Below, piece after piece: positions 1-7,223 of a DNA stretch of 9,914 nucleotides. Made by a program: the position numbers and the translations under genes. Origin of the DNA: Moraxellaceae bacterium. Its GTDB lineage: Bacteria > Pseudomonadota > Gammaproteobacteria > Pseudomonadales > Moraxellaceae. The notes beneath the pieces were generated by a model that did not search any database, was not told where the DNA came from, and was given only the letters and a program-made list of their open reading frames with translations. The DNA is taken from contig JACMMY010000034.1 in assembly GCA_014378805.1 (NCBI GenBank), positions 1 through 9,914 on the forward strand. The letters run 5' to 3'. Within the stretch, counting starts at the first letter, position 1, and each line of letters starts with the position of its first letter.

Positions 1-1542
1 AACGCGTGAGACTTCAGCAATTTCGTTCATGATGCGATTACTAATAATCTCAACCAAATCATACGGCAGATGGGCAAACCGCGCTGTCATGAAGTCCACG
101 GTTTCAACAGCGCGCAGCGCGATGACCCATGCATAACGACGCCCATCACCGACCACGCCAACCGATTTAACAGGTTGGAATACTGCGAAGGCTTGTGCAG
201 TTTTGTCGTACCAACCACTTCTACGCAGTTCTTCCATAAAAATCGCATCGGCACGGCGCAGGATATCGGCATATTCTTGTTTCACTTCACCCAAAATACG
301 CACGCCCAAACCTGGACCTGGGAATGGATGACGGTAGATCATCGCGTGAGGCAAACCAAGGGTTGTGCCCAGTTTGCGAACTTCGTCTTTAAACAAATCG
401 CGCAGTGGTTCGACCAAATCAAAGTCCAAATCATCAGGCAAACCACCCACATTGTGATGCGATTTGATTACATGAGCTTTGCCTTGTTTGCTTGCGGCAG
501 ACTCAATGACGTCAGGGTAAATGGTACCTTGTGCCAAGAATTTAACGCCGTCTAATTTTCGCGCTTCTTCGGCAAAGACTTCGATAAACACACGACCAAT
601 AATTTTGCGTTTCGCTTCTGGGTCAGTGACGCCAGTCAGTTCAGACAGGAAACGTTCTTGAGCATTGGCGCGAATGACTTTCATACCGTGATCGCCCGCA
701 AACATGGTCATCACGTCGTCGCCTTCATTGAGACGAAGTAAGCCATTGTCCACAAACACACAAGTCAGTTGATCGCCAATTGCGCGGTGCAACAGTGCCG
801 CAACCACGGAAGAATCCACACCGCCTGACAAACCCAGCAGGACTTTTTCTGAACCGATTTGTTGACGTAATTGTTCGATACGCAAGTCAATAATATGTTC
901 TGGTGTCCACAGACCGCGTGCGCCGCAAATATCCAGTACAAAGCGCTTTAACAATGCTTCGCCTTGATTGGTGTGCGTCACTTCTGGGTGGAATTGCACA
1001 CCGAAAAATTGACGGGACACATCACTCATCGCAGCGATTGGACACGTTGGCGTGCTGGCACTCACGACAAACTGTGGCGGCAGTGTATTTACTTTATCAC
1101 CGTGACTCATCCACACATGCAGTTTATTGGGTTCATCTTCGATGCCCGCAAACAAAGCATCTGCCGCTTGAATGGTCACATCAGCACGACCAAATTCATG
1201 CACTAAGCCGTTTTCAACCGAACCTCCCAACTGCGCCGCCATGGTTTGCATGCCGTAGCAAATACCTAAAACAGGCACACCGAGGTTGAAGACAATTTCA
1301 GGCGCGCGTGGACTTGCATCCGCGGTGACGCTTTCTGGGCCACCTGACAGGATGATGCCTTTTGGGTTAAACGCGCGAATATCCGCTTCATCCATGTCAT
1401 ACGCGTACATCTCAGAGTACACGCCCGCCTCGCGAACACGGCGCGCAATCAGTTGGCTATATTGCGAACCAAAGTCCAAAATAAGGATACGATCTTGGCT
1501 GATTGTAGGAACAGCGGATGAGTTAGCAGCAGCTTGAGTCAT
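1..1542 (-). CDS. guaA: GMP synthase (glutamine-hydrolysing), C-terminus cut by window edge
   Basis: Converts XMP, ATP and glutamine to GMP, the last step of de novo guanine nucleotide synthesis in the cytoplasm. The frame is open from ATG at 1542 to base 1 (514 codons). An N-terminal class I glutamine amidotransferase domain (about residues 17-205) shows the nucleophile Cys95 in GICYG and His185/Glu187 in FHPEV. The ATP pyrophosphatase domain follows, with the P-loop SGGVDS at 239-244. The C-terminal dimerisation domain includes HPFPGPGLGVR and ends at NRIMNEIAEVSRV, where the E. coli enzyme (525 residues) has about 16 more, so only the tail lies outside. The start gives a 16-residue lead before the conserved RILILDFGSQ segment, similar to relatives. 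The ribosome binding site is weak (AAAGA just upstream). It is divergent from gpmI. All catalytic residues I checked are present, so it should be functional. Confidence 0.98.
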   Translation of the reverse strand, partial: MTQAAANSSAVPTISQDRILILDFGSQYSQLIARRVREAGVYSEMYAYDMDEADIRAFNPKGIILSGGPESVTADASPRAPEIVFNLGVPVLGICYGMQTMAAQLGGSVENGLVHEFGRADVTIQAADALFAGIEDEPNKLHVWMSHGDKVNTLPPQFVVSASTPTCPIAAMSDVSRQFFGVQFHPEVTHTNQGEALLKRFVLDICGARGLWTPEHIIDLRIEQLRQQIGSEKVLLGLSGGVDSSVVAALLHRAIGDQLTCVFVDNGLLRLNEGDDVMTMFAGDHGMKVIRANAQERFLSELTGVTDPEAKRKIIGRVFIEVFAEEARKLDGVKFLAQGTIYPDVIESAASKQGKAHVIKSHHNVGGLPDDLDFDLVEPLRDLFKDEVRKLGTTLGLPHAMIYRHPFPGPGLGVRILGEVKQEYADILRRADAIFMEELRRSGWYDKTAQAFAVFQPVKSVGVVGDGRRYAWVIALRAVETVDFMTARFAHLPYDLVEIISNRIMNEIAEVSRV

Positions 1543-1575
1543 GGGTCTTTGATTCGGTGATATTAAAGATGACGT

Positions 1576-1584
1576 ATTTTAGCA
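1576..1584 (-). promoter_or_regulatory. Probable guaA promoter (extended -10)
   Basis: Read on the minus strand, TG-C-TAAAAT forms an extended -10 element with five of six matches to TATAAT. It lies about 34 bases before the guaA start codon, which would give a leader of roughly 25-30 bases. No good -35 hexamer is seen at 16-18 bases, as is common for extended -10 promoters. No PurR-like operator was recognised. Confidence 0.45.
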
Positions 1585-1732
1585 GTTTTTATGCATCTAA
1601 GCAGCAATCGATTTTTAGACGCTTTGGACGGATTCAATTGTGATAACTGACTGACCATCGTTTATAGGGAATATTTACAACTCTATGAACTATGGTAAGG
1701 ATGTTAGAGTAAAATGAACCATTATTTTATTT

Positions 1733-1766
1733 TCATCGTGTGAAATTATCACACGATGACTTTTTT
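1733..1766 (+). terminator. Strong terminator-type hairpin upstream of gpmI
   Basis: A perfect 11-bp inverted repeat (TCATCGTGTGA, 1733-1743, with TCACACGATGA, 1749-1759) encloses a 5-base loop AATTA and is followed by C and six T (1761-1766). This is the classic form of a Rho-independent terminator for rightward transcription. Leftward, the hairpin is followed by A-rich sequence, so it is not a terminator in that direction. No rightward gene precedes it in the 190 bases back to the guaA start. It may end an unannotated small RNA, act as an attenuator in a gpmI leader, or be a protein binding site. It ends 45 bases before the gpmI start codon. Confidence 0.7.
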
Positions 1767-1771
1767 GTTCA

Positions 1772-1797
1772 TTGCATATTTTGCTATTTTGCATATT
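1772..1797. repeat. TTGCATATT direct repeat before gpmI
   Basis: TTGCATATT occurs at 1772-1780 and 1789-1797, separated by the related TTGCTATT (1781-1788), giving three TTGC units at 8-9 base spacing. The middle unit also reads as an extended -10 (TG-C-TATTTT, 1782-1790), which would start a gpmI transcript just upstream of its start codon. Promoter, operator or chance AT-rich repetition are all possible. Confidence 0.3.
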
Positions 1798-1811
1798 CAT
1801 AGAGCCTAACC

Positions 1812-3410
1812 ATGACCATTGCGACCAATGCCCTGTTTACAGAAAAAAATCCTCAGCCGATCGAAACGCCGACAACAAAAAAAATACCGCATGTGTTGGT
1901 GATTTTAGATGGGTTTGGGCATCGGGAAGAAGTTGCGGATAACGCCATCTTGGCGGCACACACGCCGAATTTAGATGCGATTAAAGCCAAACATCCACAC
2001 GGTTTGATTTCGGGTTCAGGTGAAGACGTTGGTTTACCTGATGGGCAAATGGGCAACTCTGAAGTCGGTCATATGAGCTTAGGTTCAGGACGCGTGCTCT
2101 ATCAAGACTTTACACGTATTACCAAAGATATTCGTGATGGCCTGTTCTTCGAACATCCAGTCCTCACTTCCGCAGTTGACGCTGCGTTGGCAAAGAACGC
2201 CGCTGTGCATGTCATCGGTTTACTGTCTGATGGTGGTGTACATTCACATGAAAGTCATTTAATCGCAATGTGTGAACTCGCCTCGAAACGTGGCGCAACA
2301 GTTTATGTCCATGCGTTCCTTGATGGTCGTGACACACCACCGCGCAGCGCCGCTAAATCGCTCGCCAAAATGGAAGAAGCGCTCGCATCATTACCAACAC
2401 CGGCCCGTATCGTTTCACTCTGTGGACGTTATTACGCAATGGATCGAGATGAGCGCTGGGATCGCGTTGAATTGGCATATCGACTGCTCACGGAAGGCGT
2501 TTCAGCACGCCAAGCAGAAAGTGCGCAAGCGGGATTAGATGCCGCTTATGCTGCAGATGAAAATGACGAATTCGTCAAACCTACCTCAATTGGCGCACCC
2601 GTTCATATTCAAGATCATGATAGCGTTGTCTTTATGAATTTCCGTGCTGATCGCGCACGCGAAATTACTCGCGCATTTGTTGAAGATGACTTTGCAGGGT
2701 TTACTCGCAAAGTACGTCCGAAACTCAGCGCCTTTGTCATGCTCACCCGCTACTCTGCCAAGATTCCTGCGCCTGTTGCCTACATGCCATTAGAGACGCA
2801 TAACTCTTTAGGTGAGTATTTATCGACGCTAGGCAAAACGCAACTTCGTATCAGCGAAACAGAGAAATATGCGCATGTGACGTTCTTCTTTAGCGGTGGT
2901 CGCGAAGAACCGTATGAAGGCGAGCAACGCATTTTGATTAAATCGCCAGATGTCGCAACTTACGATCTAAAACCTGAAATGAGCGCGTTTGAAGTCACTG
3001 ATGAACTCGTTGCGGCGATTGAATCGGGCAAATATGATGTGTTGATTGTGAACTTTGCCAATGGCGATATGGTCGGACATACAGGCATTTTTAGTGCCGC
3101 CGTAAAAGCGGTAGAAGCGTTAGATGTTTGTGTAGGTCGTGTGAGTGAAGCGGTCATTAAGGCTAAAGGGCATATGCTGATCACCGCCGATCATGGTAAT
3201 GTCGAACAAATGATGGACTACGACAGTGGTCAAGTACACACCCAGCACACCACTGAACATGTTCCGCTAATTTATGTCGGCACTGAGCATGTCACCGTGC
3301 GCGAAGGTGGCATCCTTGCGGATATCGCACCGACCATTTTGACGTTAATGCATTTACCCATTCCAACCGAAATGACAGGGCGTACACTGCTGATTAAATC
3401 GATTGATTAA
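1812..3410 (+). CDS. gpmI: 2,3-bisphosphoglycerate-independent phosphoglycerate mutase
   Basis: Interconverts 3-phosphoglycerate and 2-phosphoglycerate in glycolysis and gluconeogenesis, using two Mn ions and a phosphoserine intermediate. The 532 residues show the full alkaline-phosphatase-fold signature: metal ligand Asp33 in ILDGFG, nucleophile Ser83 in GNSEVGH, His144 in GGVHSH, Arg206/Arg212 in GRYYAMDRD, Arg278/Arg281 in FRADR, Lys352, Asp419/His423 in NGDMVGH, Asp460/His461 in TADHGN and His479 in HTQHTT. The family is usually about 510-515 residues; the excess is a poorly conserved 25-residue N-terminal stretch before IPHVLVILDG. There is no later ATG before the core, so ATG 1812 is the natural start. 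AGAG about 9 bases upstream is only a weak ribosome binding site. It is followed by ctpA on the same strand. Confidence 0.98.
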   Translation: MTIATNALFTEKNPQPIETPTTKKIPHVLVILDGFGHREEVADNAILAAHTPNLDAIKAKHPHGLISGSGEDVGLPDGQMGNSEVGHMSLGSGRVLYQDFTRITKDIRDGLFFEHPVLTSAVDAALAKNAAVHVIGLLSDGGVHSHESHLIAMCELASKRGATVYVHAFLDGRDTPPRSAAKSLAKMEEALASLPTPARIVSLCGRYYAMDRDERWDRVELAYRLLTEGVSARQAESAQAGLDAAYAADENDEFVKPTSIGAPVHIQDHDSVVFMNFRADRAREITRAFVEDDFAGFTRKVRPKLSAFVMLTRYSAKIPAPVAYMPLETHNSLGEYLSTLGKTQLRISETEKYAHVTFFFSGGREEPYEGEQRILIKSPDVATYDLKPEMSAFEVTDELVAAIESGKYDVLIVNFANGDMVGHTGIFSAAVKAVEALDVCVGRVSEAVIKAKGHMLITADHGNVEQMMDYDSGQVHTQHTTEHVPLIYVGTEHVTVREGGILADIAPTILTLMHLPIPTEMTGRTLLIKSID

Positions 3411-3462
3411 CTGAATTATTCAAATCGCTGGTTGAACGTGTAGATATTGAATGGCGTTGGAT

Positions 3463-3499
3463 GATGTGATGTCCACTAAAGATGCATCACATCCCTTTT
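3463..3499 (+). terminator. Possible gpmI terminator
   Basis: GATGTGATG (3463-3471) pairs perfectly with CATCACATC (3485-3493); a T-G wobble extends the stem to 10 bp, leaving an 11-base loop. The tail CCTTTTC is a poor U-tract, so termination may be partial, letting some transcripts run into ctpA. It lies 53 bases after the gpmI stop and 23 bases before the chosen ctpA start. Confidence 0.45.
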
Positions 3500-3521
3500 C
3501 ATCTTCGTATGAGTGCTGCAC

Positions 3522-5117
3522 ATGACTTTGTTTTTCAAGACTCGTTTTATGAAGACCAGATTCGCGACACAGGATCAATCTCTACCCGTTAAACAACAAT
3601 GGACTACACACCAGATTTCCAATAAACGCATAGTCACAAAAAAATCATTCGCACTGCTGATAGCTGTGATTATTTTAACCATTGCGGCCCAACGTAGTAT
3701 TGCTGCAACCAACAACTCAAAAACACCTATTCCATTGCCTGCGGTCGATGCAATACCAACGAGCAATAATACCAACACCGATGCAGTCCCCTTACCGATT
3801 GACGCCATGCGCCGCTTTGTCGACGTCTATGAAAAAGTGCGCTTAAATTATGTCGAACCTGTTAACGATGATGTGTTGTTTGATAATGCACTCAGTGGTC
3901 TACTGAACAAACTTGATCCTTATTCAGATTATCTCGACGCACAAACCTATGATGCCATTGTCGATTTTACCGATGGAGAAGTAGGACAAACGGGTCTTGT
4001 TATACAAGCAATCGGTGCTGGATCACCTGATCTATCAAACGCTGACGATAAAATCACTCCTGTCGGTGTACAAAATGCAGCGCAATGGCAAATTACCAGC
4101 GTTCCAAAAGGGTCACCTGCGGCAAAGGCTGGTATTTTGATTGGGGATATTTTGCTCAAAATTGATGGCAAAAGCGTTAAGTTACTCAGCCAAGGCGATA
4201 TTGAACAGATGCTGCGTGGTCCACGAAATAGCGTGGTTAAATTATCGGTCATGCAGGCAGGTAAGCATACGCGTGACGTTCGGGTCTTACTGGCTATTCC
4301 AGAAGATAATGCGGTCAAAGCATTGGTTCAACAGAATGGAATCGCGGCGATACAAATCAGAGCATTCCAAACGCAGACGGGCACACAAATTACCGACGCG
4401 TTAGACCCGCTCTATAAAACAGGCAAACTTAAAGGAATCGTGCTTGATTTACGCGACAATCCAGGCGGCTTACTCAGTTCAGCAATTGAAGTGGCGAATT
4501 TTTTCTTAAATGACGGATTAATTGTGTATACGCAAGGGCGCGGAGAACCTGAAAAATACTACCGAGTGATTACTCCTGAGCGTTACCCCAACATCCCGGT
4601 TTCAATTCTGATTAATCACTACTCTGCATCTGCGGCTGAAGTATTGAGCGCCGCACTGCGCGATCATCAACGAGCAACTATTTATGGTACGACCAGCTAC
4701 GGCAAAGGTTCAGTACAAAAAGTCTGGCCGATTGGTCAGGGGCGTGCCATTAAAATGACTGTTTCTCGCTATTTCACACCCAATGGTCGAATGATCGAAG
4801 GTATCGGTATCACACCTGATATTAGTATTCCAACTGCTGAAGCTAAGCCCGTTCGCAGTAACGGTTCCAGCATCGACTTGCAAGATACAGCATTGCTCAA
4901 AGTCGTCATGACTATGGGTAGTGCACTCAACCTCATCGCAGTGCAGACCCCATCAGTCATGACGGGTACTCATAGCAAACCAGCTAAAACAGTCACCAGC
5001 ACAACGACTTCAAGCCCAGCATCACAACCGACCTCAGTTGGGCCGAAAAAAAATACTCAATCAAAATTACGGGCGGCACTGACGGCAAATATGAGCTCGA
5101 CTGAAGATATTGATTAA
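3522..5117 (+). CDS. ctpA: S41A carboxyl-terminal processing protease with PDZ domain
   Basis: A serine protease of the Prc/CtpA family that cleaves envelope proteins near their C-termini; the catalytic part should be periplasmic. Numbered from ATG 3522 (531 residues): a basic N-terminal stretch is followed by one hydrophobic segment at about 43-57, a signal peptide or anchor. The PDZ domain is about 150-260, with GSPAAKAGILIGDILLKIDG at its core. The S41 domain is about 265-437, with DLRDNPGGLL, the catalytic Ser370 in SASAAE, Glu373, and Lys395 in YGKGSVQ; the Ser-Lys gap of 25 matches the family. Residues from about 476 are Ser/Thr/Lys-rich low complexity. The start is uncertain: GTG 3513, ATG 3522 and ATG 3549 are in frame, each with a weak ribosome binding site, and all keep the hydrophobic segment. 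It is downstream of gpmI, as in pseudomonads, but without envC between. No clear terminator is visible in the 72 bases to the convergent gene. Confidence 0.93.
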   Translation: MTLFFKTRFMKTRFATQDQSLPVKQQWTTHQISNKRIVTKKSFALLIAVIILTIAAQRSIAATNNSKTPIPLPAVDAIPTSNNTNTDAVPLPIDAMRRFVDVYEKVRLNYVEPVNDDVLFDNALSGLLNKLDPYSDYLDAQTYDAIVDFTDGEVGQTGLVIQAIGAGSPDLSNADDKITPVGVQNAAQWQITSVPKGSPAAKAGILIGDILLKIDGKSVKLLSQGDIEQMLRGPRNSVVKLSVMQAGKHTRDVRVLLAIPEDNAVKALVQQNGIAAIQIRAFQTQTGTQITDALDPLYKTGKLKGIVLDLRDNPGGLLSSAIEVANFFLNDGLIVYTQGRGEPEKYYRVITPERYPNIPVSILINHYSASAAEVLSAALRDHQRATIYGTTSYGKGSVQKVWPIGQGRAIKMTVSRYFTPNGRMIEGIGITPDISIPTAEAKPVRSNGSSIDLQDTALLKVVMTMGSALNLIAVQTPSVMTGTHSKPAKTVTSTTTSSPASQPTSVGPKKNTQSKLRAALTANMSSTEDID

Positions 5118-5189
5118 TTCAATACGACACGCATAAACTGATCATCCGCTTTTACCTCAAATCTCTTCAGTCAGTAAAATTTAGACTTT

Positions 5190-7034
5190 TTATAACTTAA
5201 TTTTTTCACGCCACATCCCATACAGTGAATCGACAAATTCGCCCGCAAATTGTTTAGCATTAAATACAGGACTTTCTTTGACCTGTTCTCGCATGTCAGA
5301 CCGAAGTTTGGCAAGCACTTGACGTTGTGCTAAATCTGCATTTCCCCAATCAATTGCCTTTTGTACATATTCTTCTTCGCTATACGCGACCCAATCAGGT
5401 AAACCAGCATTCACCATCAGGGCTTCACCTTGTCGACCCAACATCCCCGTGGATGATAGGGTTAGTGTCGGCACACCCATCCACAACGCCTCTGCCGTCG
5501 TTGTTCCACCTGGATATGGGAAAGTATCCAACAATATATCGACTTCTGAATGCGACGCCAAATATTCCTCGATCGTCATACCACCCACTAACTTCACGCG
5601 ATTAAGATCCAAACCGGCTAGATTCAGGCGTTCAATAAAACGATCTTTTGATGATTGCTTTATGAAATCATGCGCCTGAACTCTCAGAAAAGCCTCAGGA
5701 CAAGCCGTTAAAATACGTGACCACAGCCTCAACACGTCATCATTGATTTTAATTAAGTTCTGATAACAGCCAAACGTGATATGGCGACTCTGAATACACG
5801 GTAATAAACCAACCTCTAGCGCTTTTGGAGGAATCGAAAAGCAATAGCGCAAATGCGGCAGTCGCCAAACTTTTTCGACAAACCAACGCTCCTCATCGAC
5901 TGGCACACTCACAGGATCCGCCAGCACATAATCCATAGCGGCTAACCCAGTCGATCCCCAATATCCAATCCACCCGACTTGTAATGGTGCTGGTTTTTTT
6001 GCAAAAACAGACAGGCGATGACCTTGAGTATGCCCGGATAAATCGATCAAAATATCGATCTTGTCTTGCTTAATCTGCTCAAACAGATGCTCATCACTCC
6101 ACTCATCCACACGCCGCCATAAATCAAAACGATTACGGAGTTTTTGAGTATATTCATCTTCTTTTGATTCGTTCGAATAAGCCACCAGCGTTAACTGACG
6201 ACGAAGCTCGGGATCGAGACAAATTTGCTCAATGGTGCTGTAGAGAAAATAGCCCACGGGGTGATCGCAGAAATCGGATGAGACAAATCCAACTCTAAGC
6301 GGTGAATGAGGCTGTAATTGCTTATGTTTATACTGAATATCTGCCACATTCAACACGCTTCCAAAGCGCTGAACCAATTTAATTTGTGCATTTAAATCAA
6401 ATGGATACAGATAGTGATTAATAAAAATCATATTACTCAATGTCGTGGTATGAGCAGGCTCAAGCTCAAATACCTTTTCGTAGGCTGACATTGCTTCAGC
6501 AATACGACCTTCAGCTTGCAGCGTCCACGCAACAGCAAAGCGTGCATCTGCATGTTTTGGCGCTAGCTTGACGGCCGTTTGGTAGCTTGTCTTGGCGTGT
6601 TCAAAATCACGGTTTTTATAATATGCCAATCCCAAATTCATGAGGAAATCAACATTTTCAGGCACCAATTCCTGTGCCCGTTGAAAACATCTGATCGCAT
6701 CGTCATAACGCATCAGGTGCATCAAAACCAAGGCCAAGTTGTAAATAATGAGCGCATCATCAGGCTTATGCTGATGGAGCTCTATCATGATAACGAGCGC
6801 CTGTTGTGACTGATTCAGTTTGACCAAGCTTGCAGCTAAGATCTCCTTGGCTAAAAAGCGAAGTTTTTCATCATTGCGAGCAGCCGAGATACATGACTGT
6901 GCAAATACGCAAACCTGTTGCCATTGTTTTTCTGCATACGCCTGCTTAGCTTTTATATAATAAAGTTGTGCTGACATCGGACTATTTAACCCAGCATTAA
7001 AACTTGGCGCCGATTGAATGGGGTTTGAAGTCAT
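5190..7034 (-). CDS. TPR-containing GT41 (OGT/SPINDLY-type) glycosyltransferase
   Basis: A predicted cytoplasmic enzyme transferring a sugar from a UDP- or GDP-sugar to Ser/Thr of proteins. Three exact 34-residue TPR units lie at 94-127, 128-161 and 162-195, with two weaker ones at about 22-93. The catalytic region (about 246-600) has two Rossmann-like halves. LRVGFVSSDFCDHPVGYF carries His258 at the place of an active-site His in human OGT. DLSGHTQGHR and PLQVGWIGYWGSTG follow. Lys429 in NLIKIN matches the nucleotide-contacting Lys, and DTFPYPGGTTTAEALWMGVP (503-522) is the nucleotide-sugar signature; GGTTT where human OGT has GHTT is usual in bacteria. There is no signal peptide or membrane segment. 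ATG 7034 has a weak GGA about 11 bases upstream; Met20 is an alternative but has no ribosome binding site. It lies 187 bases downstream of pilR on the same strand. Donor and target cannot be read from sequence. Confidence 0.9.
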   Translation of the reverse strand: MTSNPIQSAPSFNAGLNSPMSAQLYYIKAKQAYAEKQWQQVCVFAQSCISAARNDEKLRFLAKEILAASLVKLNQSQQALVIMIELHQHKPDDALIIYNLALVLMHLMRYDDAIRCFQRAQELVPENVDFLMNLGLAYYKNRDFEHAKTSYQTAVKLAPKHADARFAVAWTLQAEGRIAEAMSAYEKVFELEPAHTTTLSNMIFINHYLYPFDLNAQIKLVQRFGSVLNVADIQYKHKQLQPHSPLRVGFVSSDFCDHPVGYFLYSTIEQICLDPELRRQLTLVAYSNESKEDEYTQKLRNRFDLWRRVDEWSDEHLFEQIKQDKIDILIDLSGHTQGHRLSVFAKKPAPLQVGWIGYWGSTGLAAMDYVLADPVSVPVDEERWFVEKVWRLPHLRYCFSIPPKALEVGLLPCIQSRHITFGCYQNLIKINDDVLRLWSRILTACPEAFLRVQAHDFIKQSSKDRFIERLNLAGLDLNRVKLVGGMTIEEYLASHSEVDILLDTFPYPGGTTTAEALWMGVPTLTLSSTGMLGRQGEALMVNAGLPDWVAYSEEEYVQKAIDWGNADLAQRQVLAKLRSDMREQVKESPVFNAKQFAGEFVDSLYGMWREKIKL

Positions 7035-7086
7035 AAATCACGAGTCCAAAATCAAAATAAATTACTTCACATCAGGCTAAAACTTT

Positions 7087-7133
7087 AAACGCTCAGCGTT
7101 TGTTACGGCACGATACGACGACGTTGTAACGTG
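7087..7133. repeat. Dyad symmetries between pilR and the glycosyltransferase gene
   Basis: AAACGCT (7087-7093) and AGCGTTT (7095-7101) form a perfect dyad around one base. A second, imperfect dyad follows: CACGATAC (7109-7116) and GTAACGTG (7126-7133), 7 of 8 positions matching. Both lie within the 100 bases before the glycosyltransferase start, so they could be operator sites, leader hairpins or chance. I saw no convincing -35/-10 pair in this spacer. Confidence 0.3.
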
Positions 7134-7194
7134 TGTATTGATTGCCGCAGCAACGATCTTTAGCGTACAGAGCTTACTTTCATGAATGCTTATC

Positions 7195-7223
7195 AAAAAA
7201 TAAAGTGAATATAAAGCTCACCT
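7195..7223 (-). terminator. Possible pilR terminator
   Basis: Read leftward, AGGTGA (7223-7218), overlapping the pilR stop codon, pairs with TCACTT (7208-7203; one G-T wobble) around a 9-base loop. It is followed by T, A and then six T (7200-7195). The short stem suggests partial termination, so the glycosyltransferase gene downstream may still receive read-through. Confidence 0.4.

Noticed and set aside
70..555. 161-codon open frame on the plus strand opposite guaA
   Set aside because: It lies antisense to an unmistakable GMP synthase frame, has no recognisable domain and an improbable His/Gln/Phe-rich composition; it is a shadow.
5118..5189. Possible shared terminator between convergent ctpA and the glycosyltransferase gene
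   Set aside because: Only a 6-bp AT-rich dyad at the ctpA stop and scattered T-runs are visible; no stem followed directly by a T-tract in either direction.
5502..5513. GGTTT in place of the human OGT GHTT motif in the GT41 protein
   Set aside because: The form GGTTTxEALWMGVP is typical of bacterial SPINDLY/OGT-like proteins, so it is not a missing catalytic residue.
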